In this document: piece by piece, positions 43,931 through 56,951 of the stretch
How the letters are laid out: each line of letters starts with the position of its first letter
Numbering within the stretch: position 1 is the stretch's first letter
Source of the DNA: Plantago ovata
Lineage: Eukaryota > Streptophyta > Magnoliopsida > Lamiales > Plantaginaceae
Length of the DNA stretch: 64,000 bases
NCBI GenBank assembly: GCA_028274465.1
Contig: CM051457.1
Span: forward strand, 52,922,425-52,986,424
Reading direction: 5' to 3'
Notes under the pieces: model-generated
What the model was told of the DNA's origin: nothing
What the model saw: only the letters and a program-made list of their open reading frames with translations
The model's database searches: none
Made by a program: the position numbers and the translations under genes

Positions 43931-46900
43931 GAGCACTATTATAACAAGGAACATGGATGTTGATTGGCCCGAGCCTATGCCGGAGGGCCGAAAGCATAGA
44001 AATTCGGACAAATTTTGCTACTTCCACAAAGGCAAAGGGCATACCACCGATGAATGCATTAACCTCAAGACTGAAATTGAGAAGTTAGTACGCCGAGGGC
44101 AATTGGTCAATTATGTCCGTCGGGAGGAACCAGTTCACCAATCCATTCATCACATCGCCCCCGAACCACAAAGAGAGCCTTCAACTTTGCCACCTCCGCC
44201 ACCTCCTCCTCCGGAGGGCGAGCAACATCGGGATTTTGTAAGAGAAGCAAACTTTGAGAATAGGCCTATCCATGGGAGAATTCTTACTATCGTCGAAGGA
44301 CCAGCGGGAGGAGATAGTCGCAAAGCAAGAGAAAGAACCGCCAATGACCTCACTGCAAGAGACCCCAAGTATGGACAAGTTTCCCCGAAAGGAACCAACA
44401 TGATTTCTTTCGATGATAGTGAACTTCCTCTGAGACATGCTGGAGGAGGGGACACTCAAGACCCAAGTGTTCCTCTGATAGTGTCGCTCGACATTTTTTG
44501 CTTCGAAGTCCCAAAGATATTAGTAGACACCAGAAGCTCAGCCAATCTCATCTTCACAAGTACTCTAAAAAAGATGAAAATTGACCCGAAGGAAGGACTA
44601 AAATAAGTGGTGAGCGCCCTAGTAGGGTTCGGAGGACAGCCCATAATGCCCCTCGGAAGCATGATCCTACCAGTCTCCATGGGCAAGGATCCTTGCAGAA
44701 TAACAAAGGTGGTTACATTCTTGGAAGTCGACATTGCTTTCGACTATTATGTGGTAATAGGGCGACCCACCTTATCTCAATTCAAAGCTGTTGTTTCAAC
44801 CGTCCAAAACCGCATGAAGTTTCCTTGCGACGACGGTGCCATAGGGCAAGTAATCGGGAACATAAGGGAGGCATGGGAGTGTTATACTCTTTCCGAAAGT
44901 GTGACCTCGAGCGCACGCTTCGCCCTAGGAGATAGAGATCCGGAGGCAGGAGCAAATGCTTTTTACTCTATTCGAGCGACCAGGACTCGAAGGAAGTCGA
45001 AAAAACCTAGTCCGGCAGTAAGGCGAAGAAAAGTGATCCAGAGGAAAGAGCAAAGTTTAGCGGTGGCAGAGGTAAAAGAACTTGAAGAGTACCAAGTAAT
45101 TCCTCCCATCCCTCCAACCTCGAAGAAAAAAGCATTTTTTGAGGAGAACAAAATTGAATCGAAAAAAGCTTTGGAAGAAATTCAAGTGGTAGAAAGGTCC
45201 CCCGACAAGGTCACAAGGATAGAGACAGAGATGACCGCCGAGGTACGAATGAAAGTCATCCAATGCCTCAGGGACAACAATGACGTATTCGCATGGAGTA
45301 CGGAGGATCTCAAAGCAATCGACCCTAGGGTCGCAGTTCACCATTTGAACTTAGATCCAAAAATAACCCATATTCGCGAGAAGCGAAGAGATTTCGGTCC
45401 GGAGGATAATGCCATCATTGAAGTGGAGGTCCAAAGGCTCTTGAAAGCAGGACACATCAAAGAAGTAAGATACTCAGATTGGGTTTGCAATGTGGTCCTA
45501 GTAGAGAAAGGCGAAGGGAAATGGAGAATGTGCAACAACTTCACTCGTCTCAACAAGTTTTGTCCGAAGGATCCTTATCCCCTTCCTAGGATTGATCAAC
45601 TTGTGGATTCCACCGCCGGATGTGCACTACTTAGCTTCATGGACGCCTACCAAGGCTTTTATCAAATCAAGATGGCAAGGGACGACGTGCCAAAGACAGC
45701 CTTCTTTGCCAATGGAAATGTCTACTGCTTCAACGTCATGCCCTTCGGACTCAAAAATGCGGGGGCGACATACCAACGCCTAGTGAACAAGATGTTCAAG
45801 GACGAGATAGGCAAAACCATGGAAGTTTATGTCGACGACATGCTAGTGAAAAGCAAGAAGGAAAATCAACACGTCGAGCACCTTAATAAGTGCTTCGCGG
45901 TCCTGAGGAAATATGCCATGAACCTTAATCCGACAAAGTGCACATTTGGTGTCAAGGGAGGCAATTTCCTTGGTTACGTGGTGACCGAAAGGGGAATTGA
46001 ATAAAATCCAGAAAAGATCAAAGCCATACTTGACCTTCCGCAGCCAAAGACACTCAACGAGGTACAACAATTGGTTGGGAAGTCCATCGCCCTAAGCCGT
46101 TTTATCTCAAGATCGGCCGAGAAGAATCTGCCTTTCTTCAAGGTCCTGAGGAAGAGTAATCAGTTGGAATGGACAAAGGAATGTGAAGAAGCCTTTGAGA
46201 AACTGAAGCAATACTTGTTGTCGCCACCTTTGTTGTCAAAGCCGGTCGACGGAGAACCATTGTATCTCTACCTTGCGACCACTCCGGAGGCAATAAGTTC
46301 CGTCCTGGTACGGATCCAAAGGAATGATCATATGTCGATCTATTATTTGAACAAGGCACTCACAGGTGCGGAGACGAGATATTTAGACATTGAAATGTTG
46401 TCATTTGCCTTGGTCTACACCGCAAGGAGGCTCAAACCATACTTTGGTGCACACAAAGTGATTGTCTTAACAAGCCAACCTCTCAAGAAAGTACTAGGGC
46501 GACCTGAAATGAGCGGAAGACTAGCAAGATGGGTGATCGAGCTTAGTGAGTTCGACATCGACTACCAAGCTCCATTATCCAAAAAAGCTCAAGTCCTAGC
46601 GGATTTCTTGGCCGAGTATCCCGCCAAGGACCCTATGGACGTCGACCCAAAGGAAGCACAATCTGATTGAGCTATGATGATCGACTCCCAAGGACCACAA
46701 GTCAGTGAACATTTCAAATCTCTAGAAGCGGCATTGAAGGGATTCAAGGAACTAGCCCAAGCTAGTCGGGAAATTGATATGTCCAATGCTGAAGACACCA
46801 TGCTTTATCGCCCTGAGACCAATGACCAAAGGAAAGAGTACACACCCAGCCACATGTTCCTTCTCAAAGATGTGGGAATGGAAGAAGCAAATTCTTAGAT

Positions 46901-48758
46901 TGTCGTCCAAGGACCAAAATCTGGAGCGGAAGTGCCGGAGGAAGCAGAAAAAGGTCAAGAGGCAATAGAAAAGGGTCTGAAGGAACCAGTTCGGGAAATA
47001 ATGCTCCCCGAACCAAAAGATCCAAAAGATTATGGAGATGTTTGGATTTTACAAGTTGATGGTTCGTCTTGCGGGAGGTCCGGTGGAATCGGAATCTACC
47101 TCAGGAGTCCCGGAGGAGCCGAGTTACAATACGTTGTGACCTTAGGCTTTCCTGTCTCGAACAATGAAGCTGAATATGAAGCGATTCTAATTGGTCTATA
47201 GATGGCCAAAGCGCTTCAGGTGAAGAGAATCAAGCTTTTTACCGACTCACAACTGGCCGAGAGGCAGTTGGCCGGAGCATTCAAAGCGAAGAAGAGCTCC
47301 TTGCTAGAGTACAAGGACGCTATCAAAGAAGAAATGGCACAATTTAAAGAATGTCAAGTAGAGAAATTTGCAAGAGAACTCACTGGTATGGCGGATGCCT
47401 TGTCCAAATATGCATCAGCGTCCGGAGGTGTAGACACCCGAAATGTGATACTTCTGAAGATGGAGTTTTCGTCCATCGCAAGTTCTCCAAAAAGTGCGCA
47501 AGGCATGTTCACTATTGATACAACCCCAAGTTGGATGCAACCTATCGCGGCCTATTTGATGCATGGAATCCTCCCGAGGGACCGTGCGGAAGCAAGGAGG
47601 ATTAAGGGAAGAGCAGTGAGATACTTTGTCCAAGGGACATATCTTTACAAGAGATCCTTCAGAGGCACACACCTTAGATGTGTTAGCAACAACGAAGTCC
47701 AAGCGATCTTAGAAGAAATGCACCAAGGGAGCTGTGGAAACCATTCGGGAGGAAGAGCATTAGCTCAGAAAATCATTCGCCAAGGATTTTATTGGCCAAC
47801 GGTGCGAGAGGATGCTGCGCAATTTGTGCGCAAGTGCGAGGAATGTCAATACTTTGCGACCCCCGATCATGCGCCCGCAGGACCGCTTATTCCTTCCAAG
47901 ATCACATGTCCCTTCGACACATGGGGAATAGACCTAGTCGGACCATTGCCCAAAGGAACCGGACAAAAGAAGTTCATCATTGTCGCGGTTGAATACTTCA
48001 ACAAATGGGTAGAGGCGGAAGCGGTTTCTGTGATTAGCGAGAAGAAGGTTATGGATTTTGTCTGGAGGAACATTGTATGTTGCTTTGGCTTGCTGAGGGT
48101 CCTTGTGTACGACAACGGTTCTCAGTTCTCCTGAGCCAAGTTCAACGCATGGTGCGAAAGGATGAAGATCGAAAGATGTTTTACTTCAGTGGGATATCCC
48201 CAAGCTAATGGCCAAACTGAGTCCACCAACAAGACGCTCGTAAGGAGCTTGAAGAAAAGGTTTTCAGCGTACCAAGGAAGTTGGGTTGAGCAACTTGATG
48301 GAGTCCTCTGGGCCTACCGCATCTCTTCAAAGACAGCAACAAGGGAAACTCCATTCTCCCTCGTCTATGGTTCGGAGGCAGTTATCCCGACCGAGATTGT
48401 GCAAGAAACATTGAGAATTCAAGGCTACCAACCAGAGGACAACCATGAAGCAAGGATGTTTGATCTGGAAATGCTCGAAGAGTCAAGGACCACAGCATTG
48501 GCAAACATCTTGAGATACCAAGCCATTGTCACAAAGGCCTACAACAAGCATGTCAAGGACAGAGACTTTCAAGTCGGAGACTTGGTACTCCGCAAGGCAG
48601 ATATCCTAGGCAATCCACACAAGATGGAACCTAAGTGGGAAGGACCTTATAAGATAGTAGAAGCCAACTCCAATGGAAGTTACCGCTTGAAGGATGCCGA
48701 AGGAAATAAGTTGAAGAACACTTGGAACACCACCAATCTCCAGAGGTTTTATGCCTAG
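43931..48758 (+). pseudogene. Tat-1 pol: protease, RT, two RNases H, integrase
   Basis: Rough order. Zinc block 44014-44055. Protease 44480-44800 (DIFCFEVPKILVDT, VVIGRPTLSQFKAVVS). RT 45400-46000 (CPKDPYPLPRIDQLVD, SFMDAYQGFYQI, VMPFGLKNAGATYQRL, YVDDMLVKS). Gypsy RNase H 46250-46600 (LYLYLATTPEAISSVL, RLARWVIELSEFDIDY). Second RNase H 47030-47420 (VDGSSCGRSGGIGIYL, NNEAEYEA, FTDSQLAERQLAG). Integrase 47700-48750 (NHSGGRALAQKIIRQGFYWP, CEECQYFA, DTWGIDLVGPLP, GYPQANGQTESTNKT, PKWEGPYKIVEA). The order RT-RNase H-integrase defines Ty3/gypsy. It is broken, with about six or seven breaks. Confidence 0.9.
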
Positions 48759-50021
48759 AAGGCATTGGAGAAATATGCAATGTTTTGATGAGCTCCTGTG
48801 GAAGGCCCCCTTTTCGCCAGTTTATGATTTCTAGTTCAGTTTTTGTTTCTCCCTTTGGTACGGCCTCGAAGCCCACCGTTGTAATTGAATTTCCGTCAAA
48901 TCAATGCAACTCTTTCAGTTTAAAATATTGTCTTGTTTGTTCGAAAGGCAGATATAAAACCACGAAGGGCAACACAAAAAATACGAAACTAGATGAGAAG
49001 CTAAGAAGGAAAGAAATAAAGGTCGAAAGGCAAAAAATTAATCTTCTTGGTTTTTCAAAACAAGAAAAAGATATATCGGGAAAGAATTTCGGAAAATTTT
49101 CGGGTCAGATGACACACAAGGGTGCGACGGCGCGGTCCTCGGCCAAGTTTCAAAAATGGCCGGAAGACCATAACTTTTCCATCGCCCACGAGATTTTTTC
49201 CTCGAATTTTTTGAGAAAAAATTGTAAGGGAAAAAAAGTGTGCTCGACGACACACTTAATTACCTAAGGGCCGACTACATTGGCAATTAAGGTTGCCCGA
49301 CTAACATTCATTCAGGAAGCGTCCGAAAGTATCAAGGGAATGAGGCGCCCGAGTACGAGGATTAATACTTGGTGAAATTTTGTCTAAGTTTTGAGGAAAC
49401 ACTAGGCGGCCGACTATCAAGAAAAATATACGGCGGCCGACTAGCATGGGTAGTCAATCTGCGAGGCGCCCGACAAGCGAGCTTCGATACTTAATAATTT
49501 ATTTCAAAGGAGAAGTCCGGAAGCGCGTGGTTTGAGATATATATTACAAGCGTCCGACGACGCATACTTAGAATTTTTTCTAAGTCCAACAAAGGAGAAA
49601 CAAGTACCTGAAGAAGCATATTATGAAAACTCGCATAATACTTTGCGACATATCAAAAGTTAAGAAAAGATATGCAAAAGATAAACAAGGAGCGATTAGC
49701 ATAAGGCCTCGTCGGGCAAAAGGAGAAGCATTGTTGATTTACAAAAAGATATGCACCCAAGTGAGTGGGGCATCAAAAATAGCTCTCCCGAGCACGCCAC
49801 AAAGGGCCGAATAAGTTAAAACATAAATGTAATTGTTCGACTAGCAAAAAGGACTTGTTAAAAGTTTTCTACAAGTTCTACCGAGCATACTCGGCCTTCA
49901 AAATCTTCAACCAGAGAGACTTCGGGACTGCTCGGGGGACTTGGGAGGAGATCTCTGCAGGTCTTGCCCTTCACTGGTCTTACTACCGCCCCCGGAAGCT
50001 TGACTTGCTCCCTCAGCTCGG
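48759..50021 (+). other. Tat-1 spacer after pol
   Basis: Non-coding. It carries scattered GGCGGCCGACTA/GGCGCCCGA motifs (49330-49480) and AT-rich stretches. No ORF I can support. It may hold the 3' end of the antisense transcript. Confidence 0.5.
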
Positions 50022-50973
50022 CTAACTCCAAAGCCCGCCGCGCGCCTCTCTGTCTCGAGCGTCTCCCAGAATTTGATGACCTCGGGCTCCTCTAAGTAAA
50101 GTCACGGCCGAGGACATGGCCAGGAAGAGCGAGCCACCTAGTGTTGCGATGGCCACATTTATTGAACGGCTCGAGTATCCCAACTCAGAGAACCTCGGGC
50201 ACCCAGGAAGGAAGCAGACCGACCTTGGCGGGATAAGGCACTTCAGGGTTAACGACCAGAGCGCCAAATTCACAAGCCTTATGCTCGGCGTCGGACACCA
50301 TCTGGTCATCGTAGTCGGCAAAGTCGCCGTTCTTGTTATTTATTAGGCCCGCAGCGTCGATGTCGAAGTCCTCGGGCAAGAGACCCTTAGCCTTAAACTG
50401 GTCAAGAGCCGAGTAGAAGCCCTCCTCGCGCCCCACTTCCTTGGTCTCCGCATTTTTAGGCGGTACGAGGCGGACTCATAGAAAGCCTTAGCGCCCTCAT
50501 ATTGAGTATCCCTGAGGTACCCGAGCACAACATCTTTGAAACGGGCCATTTTGATGGAAAGATTATTCCATGCATCTTTCCAGGCCTTCATCTGCCTCTG
50601 CACCTTTGCGCCCTCGGCCTCAAGACTGGCGAACTTGGCCTTCTCGACCTGCAGCTCCTCCTCAAGTGCCCGAGTACGGGTATTAGCTTCTTGGACTTGG
50701 AGGTGCAGATTAGGAACCTCCTCCGGAGCACCCTTGTCGGCCGCCAGATTCCCAATTGCGCCTACTATGGCGGCGAGCTGCAAAGAAAACAAAAGACAGG
50801 TCCGAGAACCGATGAAGTTAGCAAGGCACGAGAAGTAAAAATACTTAGTAATTTTTAGGTTAAAAATGAGAGATTTAAGAACATTACCTTGCGCGAGAAT
50901 TGGCTCAGCTCATGCGCCCGATCAAGCTCGTCGAGCGCCATAATACGGTTCACCTCGTCCGTGAGATCCTTGT

Positions 50974-53077
50974 TGTAAGAAAATATGGTCAGAGTTACCC
51001 CTAGGGTACGCAGCGGAATTTCAAAAAATTTCTTAACATGCAGGTTAATTGATTATGTATATAGCATATATATTAAACACGTCAATTAGAAGACTTACAA
51101 TACTCCAAAAGCAAGCACAAGTACCAAGTCTTCGTAATAGTCCGGTGTATCTTCTCCTTCGTCGAAGTCGAAGATATCTGCAATACTTTGATTATCTGCA
51201 AGACAATAAAAGTTAGTTTCCAGCTCCTTGAACCTCAACCTTGGTATCCACGGATGAACAGCTTATCGGAAAGAATGCTAGGATATTCTTTGTGTGGCCA
51301 AGAATATGGGGCGACGGTTTTCCTCCAGCGAGGTTGCGCGTGCGTGGCTTTATATGAGGTAGGGGAGAGCTTTTATTTTCTCTAAGAAAACTGGTAGAAA
51401 GAATGATCTAAAAATCTGTCTATTGAATCAACCATAATCAAAGCTCTCTAATAGTCTACTATATATAGTAGTCAATAGAAGCCTAATGAATAATCAATTA
51501 GACTTCATAAAGGAATAAGAATCTAATTCTTATCGCACTAGGAAACCAATTCAAGTCTATATTCATTCCCAATCAAGTTAGAACTCAATCAGGAAAATCT
51601 AACTTATCCCTTGGACTTCTAATAGAGGAAGGAGTCGAACTCCTTCCCCTACTCCATCTGCGCGCGTGCGTGCGTCCCAAGGGTGATAGGTGGGTCCCGA
51701 TTTTGGGACCCACTTATAGTTCTAAGGCAATTCAAACTCCAAGTAGATTTTGTCCATGTGCATATATTAATTCCAAATTAACATATCCTTTCAAATCAAA
51801 CCTCCATTATATTTCTAAAATATAATCTTTAATTGTATTTACATAAAATACAATTAATCAGCCAATTCAATTAATAATTCCAAATCATTAATTGAGCCAC
51901 AAAATATTATAATTAATTTCAAATCAATTATAATCCATCAATCACAATTAATTCCAAATTAATTGCGATTCCATCTTCAAGGATATTCGGATAAGCTGAA
52001 TCACCACATAGTGTGACCCATAGGGCCTCATTGTATTAAACAAGTCCTAGACTAGGCAAAATGGAATTCCTAGACGGTTCCATTTACAATATTAATACAT
52101 GAGGACGTTTGAGAGGTTTCTCAAAGCAAACCCTTTCGTTGCGAAGTCTGTTGCGCTCAACAAGGCGATGGTAACGTCCCTTCATCTGACTGACTCGAAT
52201 GCATCTAAGATCGATGAAGTGTTTATCCCAATAATACTTCCACGGGCGTCTTCAGTGAGTTTCATGGTGAATCCAATATCTATTATGACTATCATAATAA
52301 TATTGATACGCTGGCCAGCGGTTTTACCAATCACAACTATGAACGACTATGAGCAGTGCTCTCCTGTGCTACACATGATAGATGAATCCTTCACAGCATC
52401 ACTTATCATCCCCATTTGTATGTAGTCATAATCCTGGATCGTGTCTTGGGTCAACTGCTTATTCAGAGCTGACAACGACGGGTCCACCAAGTATATGGGG
52501 CAACAAATGTGATGATAAAGTCCTGTAAGTCCAAAGGACGACTGGCATCACTTCGATAACTTACCGGTTCCCATAGACACTTCGGTGTAGAGTATACATT
52601 AATGGGAGTGTCCGGTGGGTACTTCCATTGTTCGGTAATCACCCTTCGAACAACTATGCGTAGTTATGGGAACGTTTCTTGATTGTCTAACAATCCGTTC
52701 CGTGGCCGCGGGATCGGCTCACACTTGCTCCAGCAAGTATAACCTCCACGCATACTAGTCTCATCTGGTTCATTCAGACCCCTACATCCGAGATGAACCT
52801 CGACTAGGGAGAGTTTGGGATAGATGATAACTCACATAGCTCCCACTATCTGTGTGATCGGTCATCTATCCGAGGGGACATGTTTAATATCAATACAGAC
52901 AGAAATAGAGATATGACATGTTGTATGCCTGGTGTAATATAAATATGAAAGCAATACCCAATAGTCAAACAACAAACATACATTATATTACGTTGACATG
53001 TGTAATAGTACATATATGCCCTTTATAAGGGTTGTATGCCCTTAATAAAGACTGTCTCTAGGACATATACACTATCA
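50974..53077 (-). repeat. solo LTR of the Copia-2 family
   Basis: 2104 bases. On the - strand it starts TGATAGTGTATATG and ends TTTTCTTACA, matching the 5' LTR at 1657-3738. Flanks CTTGT (50969-50973) and CTCGT (53078-53082) look like a target duplication with one mismatch. No internal Copia-2 sequence is present, so it is a solo LTR, formed after insertion into the Tat-1 antisense gene. Confidence 0.92.
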
Positions 53078-53530
53078 CTCGTCCGTCGTGATCTCCTTGC
53101 CCTTGCCCTTATTTTTGTGGGCCTTCTTCCCCGCGTGACCGCCCTCGTCGTCGGAGCTCCTCTTCGACTTCTTGGACCTCTTGTCCTCCTTAGCCTTGTC
53201 GTCGGCCTTCTTCAGCTGGGGAAGAGCCATCTCCAGAGGAGGCTCACCTTCACGCTCGCGACGAGCCATTTCGTCCTTGTGAACAGCAGCGTTCCAAGGA
53301 GGGTCTCAAGGAAGCTGCGACGGAGAGTTCATTACCTTGTCCAACTTCTGTTGTTGGACTAGCTTGCGCTGAGCGGCGCGCTGTCTTCTTCCGGCCTCGA
53401 GCGTCTCAGACATGATCCACTTGAGCCAATAGTCTGCAAAGGAAGAAAGGAAGTTAGTACACAAATATACAAAGGTCCGAGGACCAAACAAAAACATAAA
53501 GAAGCAACAAGCAAAAGATGAGAAAATTGA

Positions 53531-54238
53531 CTAATTATGGAGAAGTATGTACAAATAGCCTACTCGGGCACACTTACTAAAATCCTTTTTTAGGCCACAA
53601 TATACGGGCTCAGTTAAATTTGCCAAGCAAGGCAAAGGTTGAACATTCAAACCCCAATAGAAGTATCTCTTGGGGTCCGGAAGCAAGTTTTTCGTTGGTA
53701 TCGGACAGCCAAGGAGCCATCTCGGCCGCGGGCAACTTACCAACCCAAGTCCCTCGGAAAAACATTTTTGGGACACCCCAATCCAACTGCTCGTCAGTCA
53801 TACCAGGTTGTCTTACCTTGCGGACGTAGAAGTAGCGCGACCACCACCGACACCCGATTGACGACGGAACCTCCTTTAAAAAGAAAAATTGGGCCTGGTC
53901 GAGAAGAAGTAAAAATGGGGGTTCCCCGGGCTGACCGAAACCCGAAAAAGTTGTATAAAGGTCGAGTAGTTCACCGGGATCCCTCGGATGTGGCAGAAGA
54001 CCCCATAGCAAACTAACGTACCGTGCGAGCTCGGAATTATCTGGGCTGGAGCGAGGCCTAAGTCGTTGAACAGACCACGAAAAGCATTACAAAAAGGCAT
54101 ACACCAGCCTCGCTCAACGGACATGGTGTGAACCGACATGTACCCGGACGGTGGGTTGTAGAATGTCTGGTCGGGCGTTGTAGGAATTGAGCCGTCCTCG
54201 TTCAGATCTCCATTTGGGTCCGGATGATGACACTCCAA
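53531..54238 (-). pseudogene. conserved block of the Tat-1 antisense gene
   Basis: Includes PDQTFYNPPSGYMSVHTMSV, GWCMPFCNAFRGLFNDLGLA, PAQIIPSSHGTLVCYGVFC, PGNPHFYFFSTRPNF and WSRYFYVRKV. The pattern (leaf-like hydrophobic block, L-A-P-x-Q-I-x-P, then Y-F-x-x-R) is what I know from PF04195-type proteins encoded antisense in plant gypsy elements. No function is established. Related proteins often end in coiled coils, as here. Confidence 0.65.
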
Positions 54239-55097
54239 GACGGGTCAAGTAAATTTGGCGCCCGAGGAAGCAGCACCCCTCGGACGATCGTCCTTAGCGA
54301 ATTTTGGAGCGATTGGCTCTCCTTTTCTTCTTCTCTTCCTCCTCGGCGCGGAACGAGAAGTCCCTACGTCCTCGGATGCGGACACCTGATTTGTGACCTC
54401 GCACCCTTCATCTTGCTCGCCCTCTTCAGTCTCGAGCGGCACGTCTTCCTCCCCGCGGCTCCTCTTATATTGTCCCTCGGACACATCCGCCGAAAGATCG
54501 TCTTCGTCCCCAAAAATGGAGTTGCTACTCTCATTATGTACATAAGTGACCGGATTGCTCCTACTCGGACCGGCCTCATCAAAATTCGAAGGCGGCCGAC
54601 GGATCTCGTCATTGGAGGAGAGTAACCACCCTCTTGTAATAGCCCTGAGGTAAATACCTCACGAGACTCGGGCTCTTGGTGTTCTTGGATGATGATTTTC
54701 CCACTAAGGGAAGTGCCTCAGAACTTGGCAAGGCGGGTACATCATCTAATATGACGACCCGGGCTCTACAGGGTCCGGCCGACCACCTGCCCGATAACCA
54801 TGGCCGAGAGCCCCAGCAACGGCGTTCATCACCTCGGGAGGAACATTGTGAGCAGCACCCTCCTCGGCCTCATTGTTAATGAATGAGTCGTTCAGATCAT
54901 ACTCGTTCCTAGGTCCCCTGGACTCCGACTAACCTATCCTCGGGAGGAGTGCTCACAATCTCCTCCTCCCCCTCGGGCAAATCAACCACGGGCAGCTCGC
55001 TATCAAGGAAACTTGCGGATAAGGAATTGCTGCTGTCCGCGTACCCACGTCCCTCGGACATGTTCTCGCTATCACTCCTCTCGGACATCCTAAACAA

Positions 55098-55984
55098 AGG
55101 AAGAGGAAAAATATCAATCCACGGTGGGTTTATGTAATGTCCGAGAGGTCAGTTTATGTATATTTTAAGTCCAAGTCTCAAATCTGAGATGCGCGAAGAC
55201 AACTAAAGCGGAGCGACTACCACATAGTGAGGAAGGGGGCCGACGAGAAATTTAAAAAGCGCGAGTAAAGGCGAAATTAAAGGAAGAGAAGATAGTCGAA
55301 CTTAATTGATTTGCTAGAAAGGAAAAGTGACTTGCTCGAAGACTACACTCGACTACGCCGGTTCCTCGCGCTTCACAGTTGCTGGTCACTCAGTTGAAAT
55401 TGCTCTGAGTGAGTTTGGGCGAAAATTTTGCAAATGAATATAAGTAACCCTATTTATAAGAGGGTAGTACTGGAAGGCAAACCGTTGCATACGTGGCGAC
55501 GAATCTGGGCCACACGCGCGACGAGACAGACGGCCCAGCTTCAACCACGTCATGAAAAGACGATTTTGCCGTTGGAGCGCCGCGACTTGAAAAAAACCGC
55601 CAGGAGCATACGCGAATTAGGGCTCTCCCTACCAAGCACGCTCCTCGAGCAAAAAAAAAAATTGGAATGTTTTCCAACACATGCTCCGAAGGAAGAAAAG
55701 ACTACTCCTCGACCTCTTGAAGCTGCATGACCTTACCCGGATCCAATCTCTTTCATACAAATACTCTTTTTTGGTGGTCCGAGTACCGTCTACTCGAACC
55801 ATAAAAAAAGAGGGGGGGAGGGAAAGATAGGAGGAGGGAAAGATTGTGAAAACCATAGGGTCCTAAGGAAAAACTTTTTGCAATTATACATCGGACCATA
55901 CTTCAAGATTGAAGGGAAGACCGACTTGAACTTAATAGTTCCAGAACTATCTTCTACTAAAATACTTGGAAACTAGGGGGCATA
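55098..55984 (-). promoter_or_regulatory. region between antisense gene and 3' LTR: antisense promoter candidate and polypurine tract
   Basis: On the - strand a TATA box TATAAATA lies at 55451-55458, about 360 bases upstream of the antisense ATG, followed by a leader. On the + strand a purine-rich tract (about 55803-55846, GAGGGGGGGAGGGAAAG) and CTAGGGGGCATA next to the LTR (55972-55984) are polypurine tract candidates for plus-strand priming. Confidence 0.5.
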
Positions 55985-56951
55985 TGTTGGTGTCGGTATA
56001 TGTCCAACCCCCAAGGACGTCTAAGAGCGTACTAGGGCGTCATTGGCTGACCATGATAGAAAGGTCCGTTCACCTTTCATCAGGGTCTGACCAGACAAAA
56101 AGACTAGGTAAAATAACCTAAGTCCTTATGTGCGGCCTAAAAGTACAATTGCCCTACTAGCCATTGAGCTGCCCTACTAGCGTGGTGACGCCCTACTAGC
56201 AGGACAAAGTCCTAGTAGCCACCAGCTAGGAGAAAGGCAAGCCCAGCAAAGAGCTTATCGGGCTACACCACGACCTCCGGCTACGTAGCCTCGCCCTACT
56301 AGCACGTCGAGAGGAACAAGATTGGTGCCCTTCTGCGCTACTAGCACAGGTAGTCGGACGAGTGTCCTTCCGCCCTACTACCACAGGTGGCCGGACATAA
56401 CTCCTTACGTCAAGGAAGAATTAACATGTCCTAAGAAAAAGGTGGTCCTTCCGCCCTACTACCCCGTCCTCGGACGGTACTAGGGCGACACCCGTCCTAG
56501 GAGCACTTTTGTACCAAGAATGACCATTTTACCCCTGCCAGCCCAAGTGGAAGATCTGGGCCAAAGCCCATGGGTCACTCCAAATGGGCCTAAGCCCATA
56601 GAAGACTCAATCATGGCCGGACACTTGTCACGATCCTAAGTACTCAAGCAATATTCTATTGCTAGTATAAATATGGGCTCACTCCAATCAAGGTAAGAAT
56701 TCAATCATTCAATCATCACACTACTTTCTCACTCTACATTTACTAGGGCAGCCTACCAACTCCCTACACGTAAAGTCGTCCCTCCGGCTTGATCATTTAC
56801 AAGCCGGGCTTGTGGCACTAACCCCCCCCCCCTCTTGCTAAGTTATACCTCAGGTCCTAGGTACCATACGGAAGGCAATTGAAGTGCGAAGGACGATCTA
56901 GAACCTTCACCCTACGACGCTCCAGAGGAAAGCACTAATTACCTATCAACA
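55985..56951 (+). repeat. Tat-1 3' LTR
   Basis: 967 bases, same ends and motifs as 41206-42177. TATAAATA at 56666-56673. It is followed by CAATC. Confidence 0.92.

Larger units (their letters stand above)
50022..55097 (-). pseudogene. Tat-1 antisense gene
   Basis: Reads right to left. The likely start is the ATG at 55088 (MSERSDSENMSEGRGY), just after an acceptor-like TTTGTTTAG. An acidic S/E-rich N-terminal part (54245-55088) is followed by a conserved block (53531-54238), a K-rich basic stretch (53075-53269) and a coiled coil (50500-50790: VQEANTRTRALEEELQVEKA). The C-terminal end (50185-50436) has EDFDIDAAGLINN. The central block resembles the plant family annotated in Pfam as putative gypsy type transposon (PF04195). 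Antisense genes in this place occur in Grande-type Tat elements. It is split by a solo LTR and broken in several places. Confidence 0.72.
41206..56951 (+). mobile_element. Tat-1: Ty3/gypsy Tat-lineage element with antisense gene
   Basis: LTRs at 41206-42177 and 55985-56951 are flanked by perfect CAATC duplications (41201-41205 and 56952-56956). The + strand gag-pol has a second, archaeal-type RNase H before integrase, the hallmark of the Tat lineage (Ogre, Retand, Grande). About 7 kb lies between pol and the 3' LTR and holds a - strand gene, as in maize Grande. A solo Copia-2-family LTR (50974-53077) lies inside it. By eye the LTRs differ by 2-3% plus small indels, so insertion was around a million years ago. 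It inserted into the Sire-2 extra ORF. Sense coding is broken, with about seven breaks. Confidence 0.9.

Noticed and set aside
48722-49267. + strand ORF after Tat-1 pol
   Set aside because: It starts inside the end of integrase and runs through AT-rich spacer with no conserved motif.
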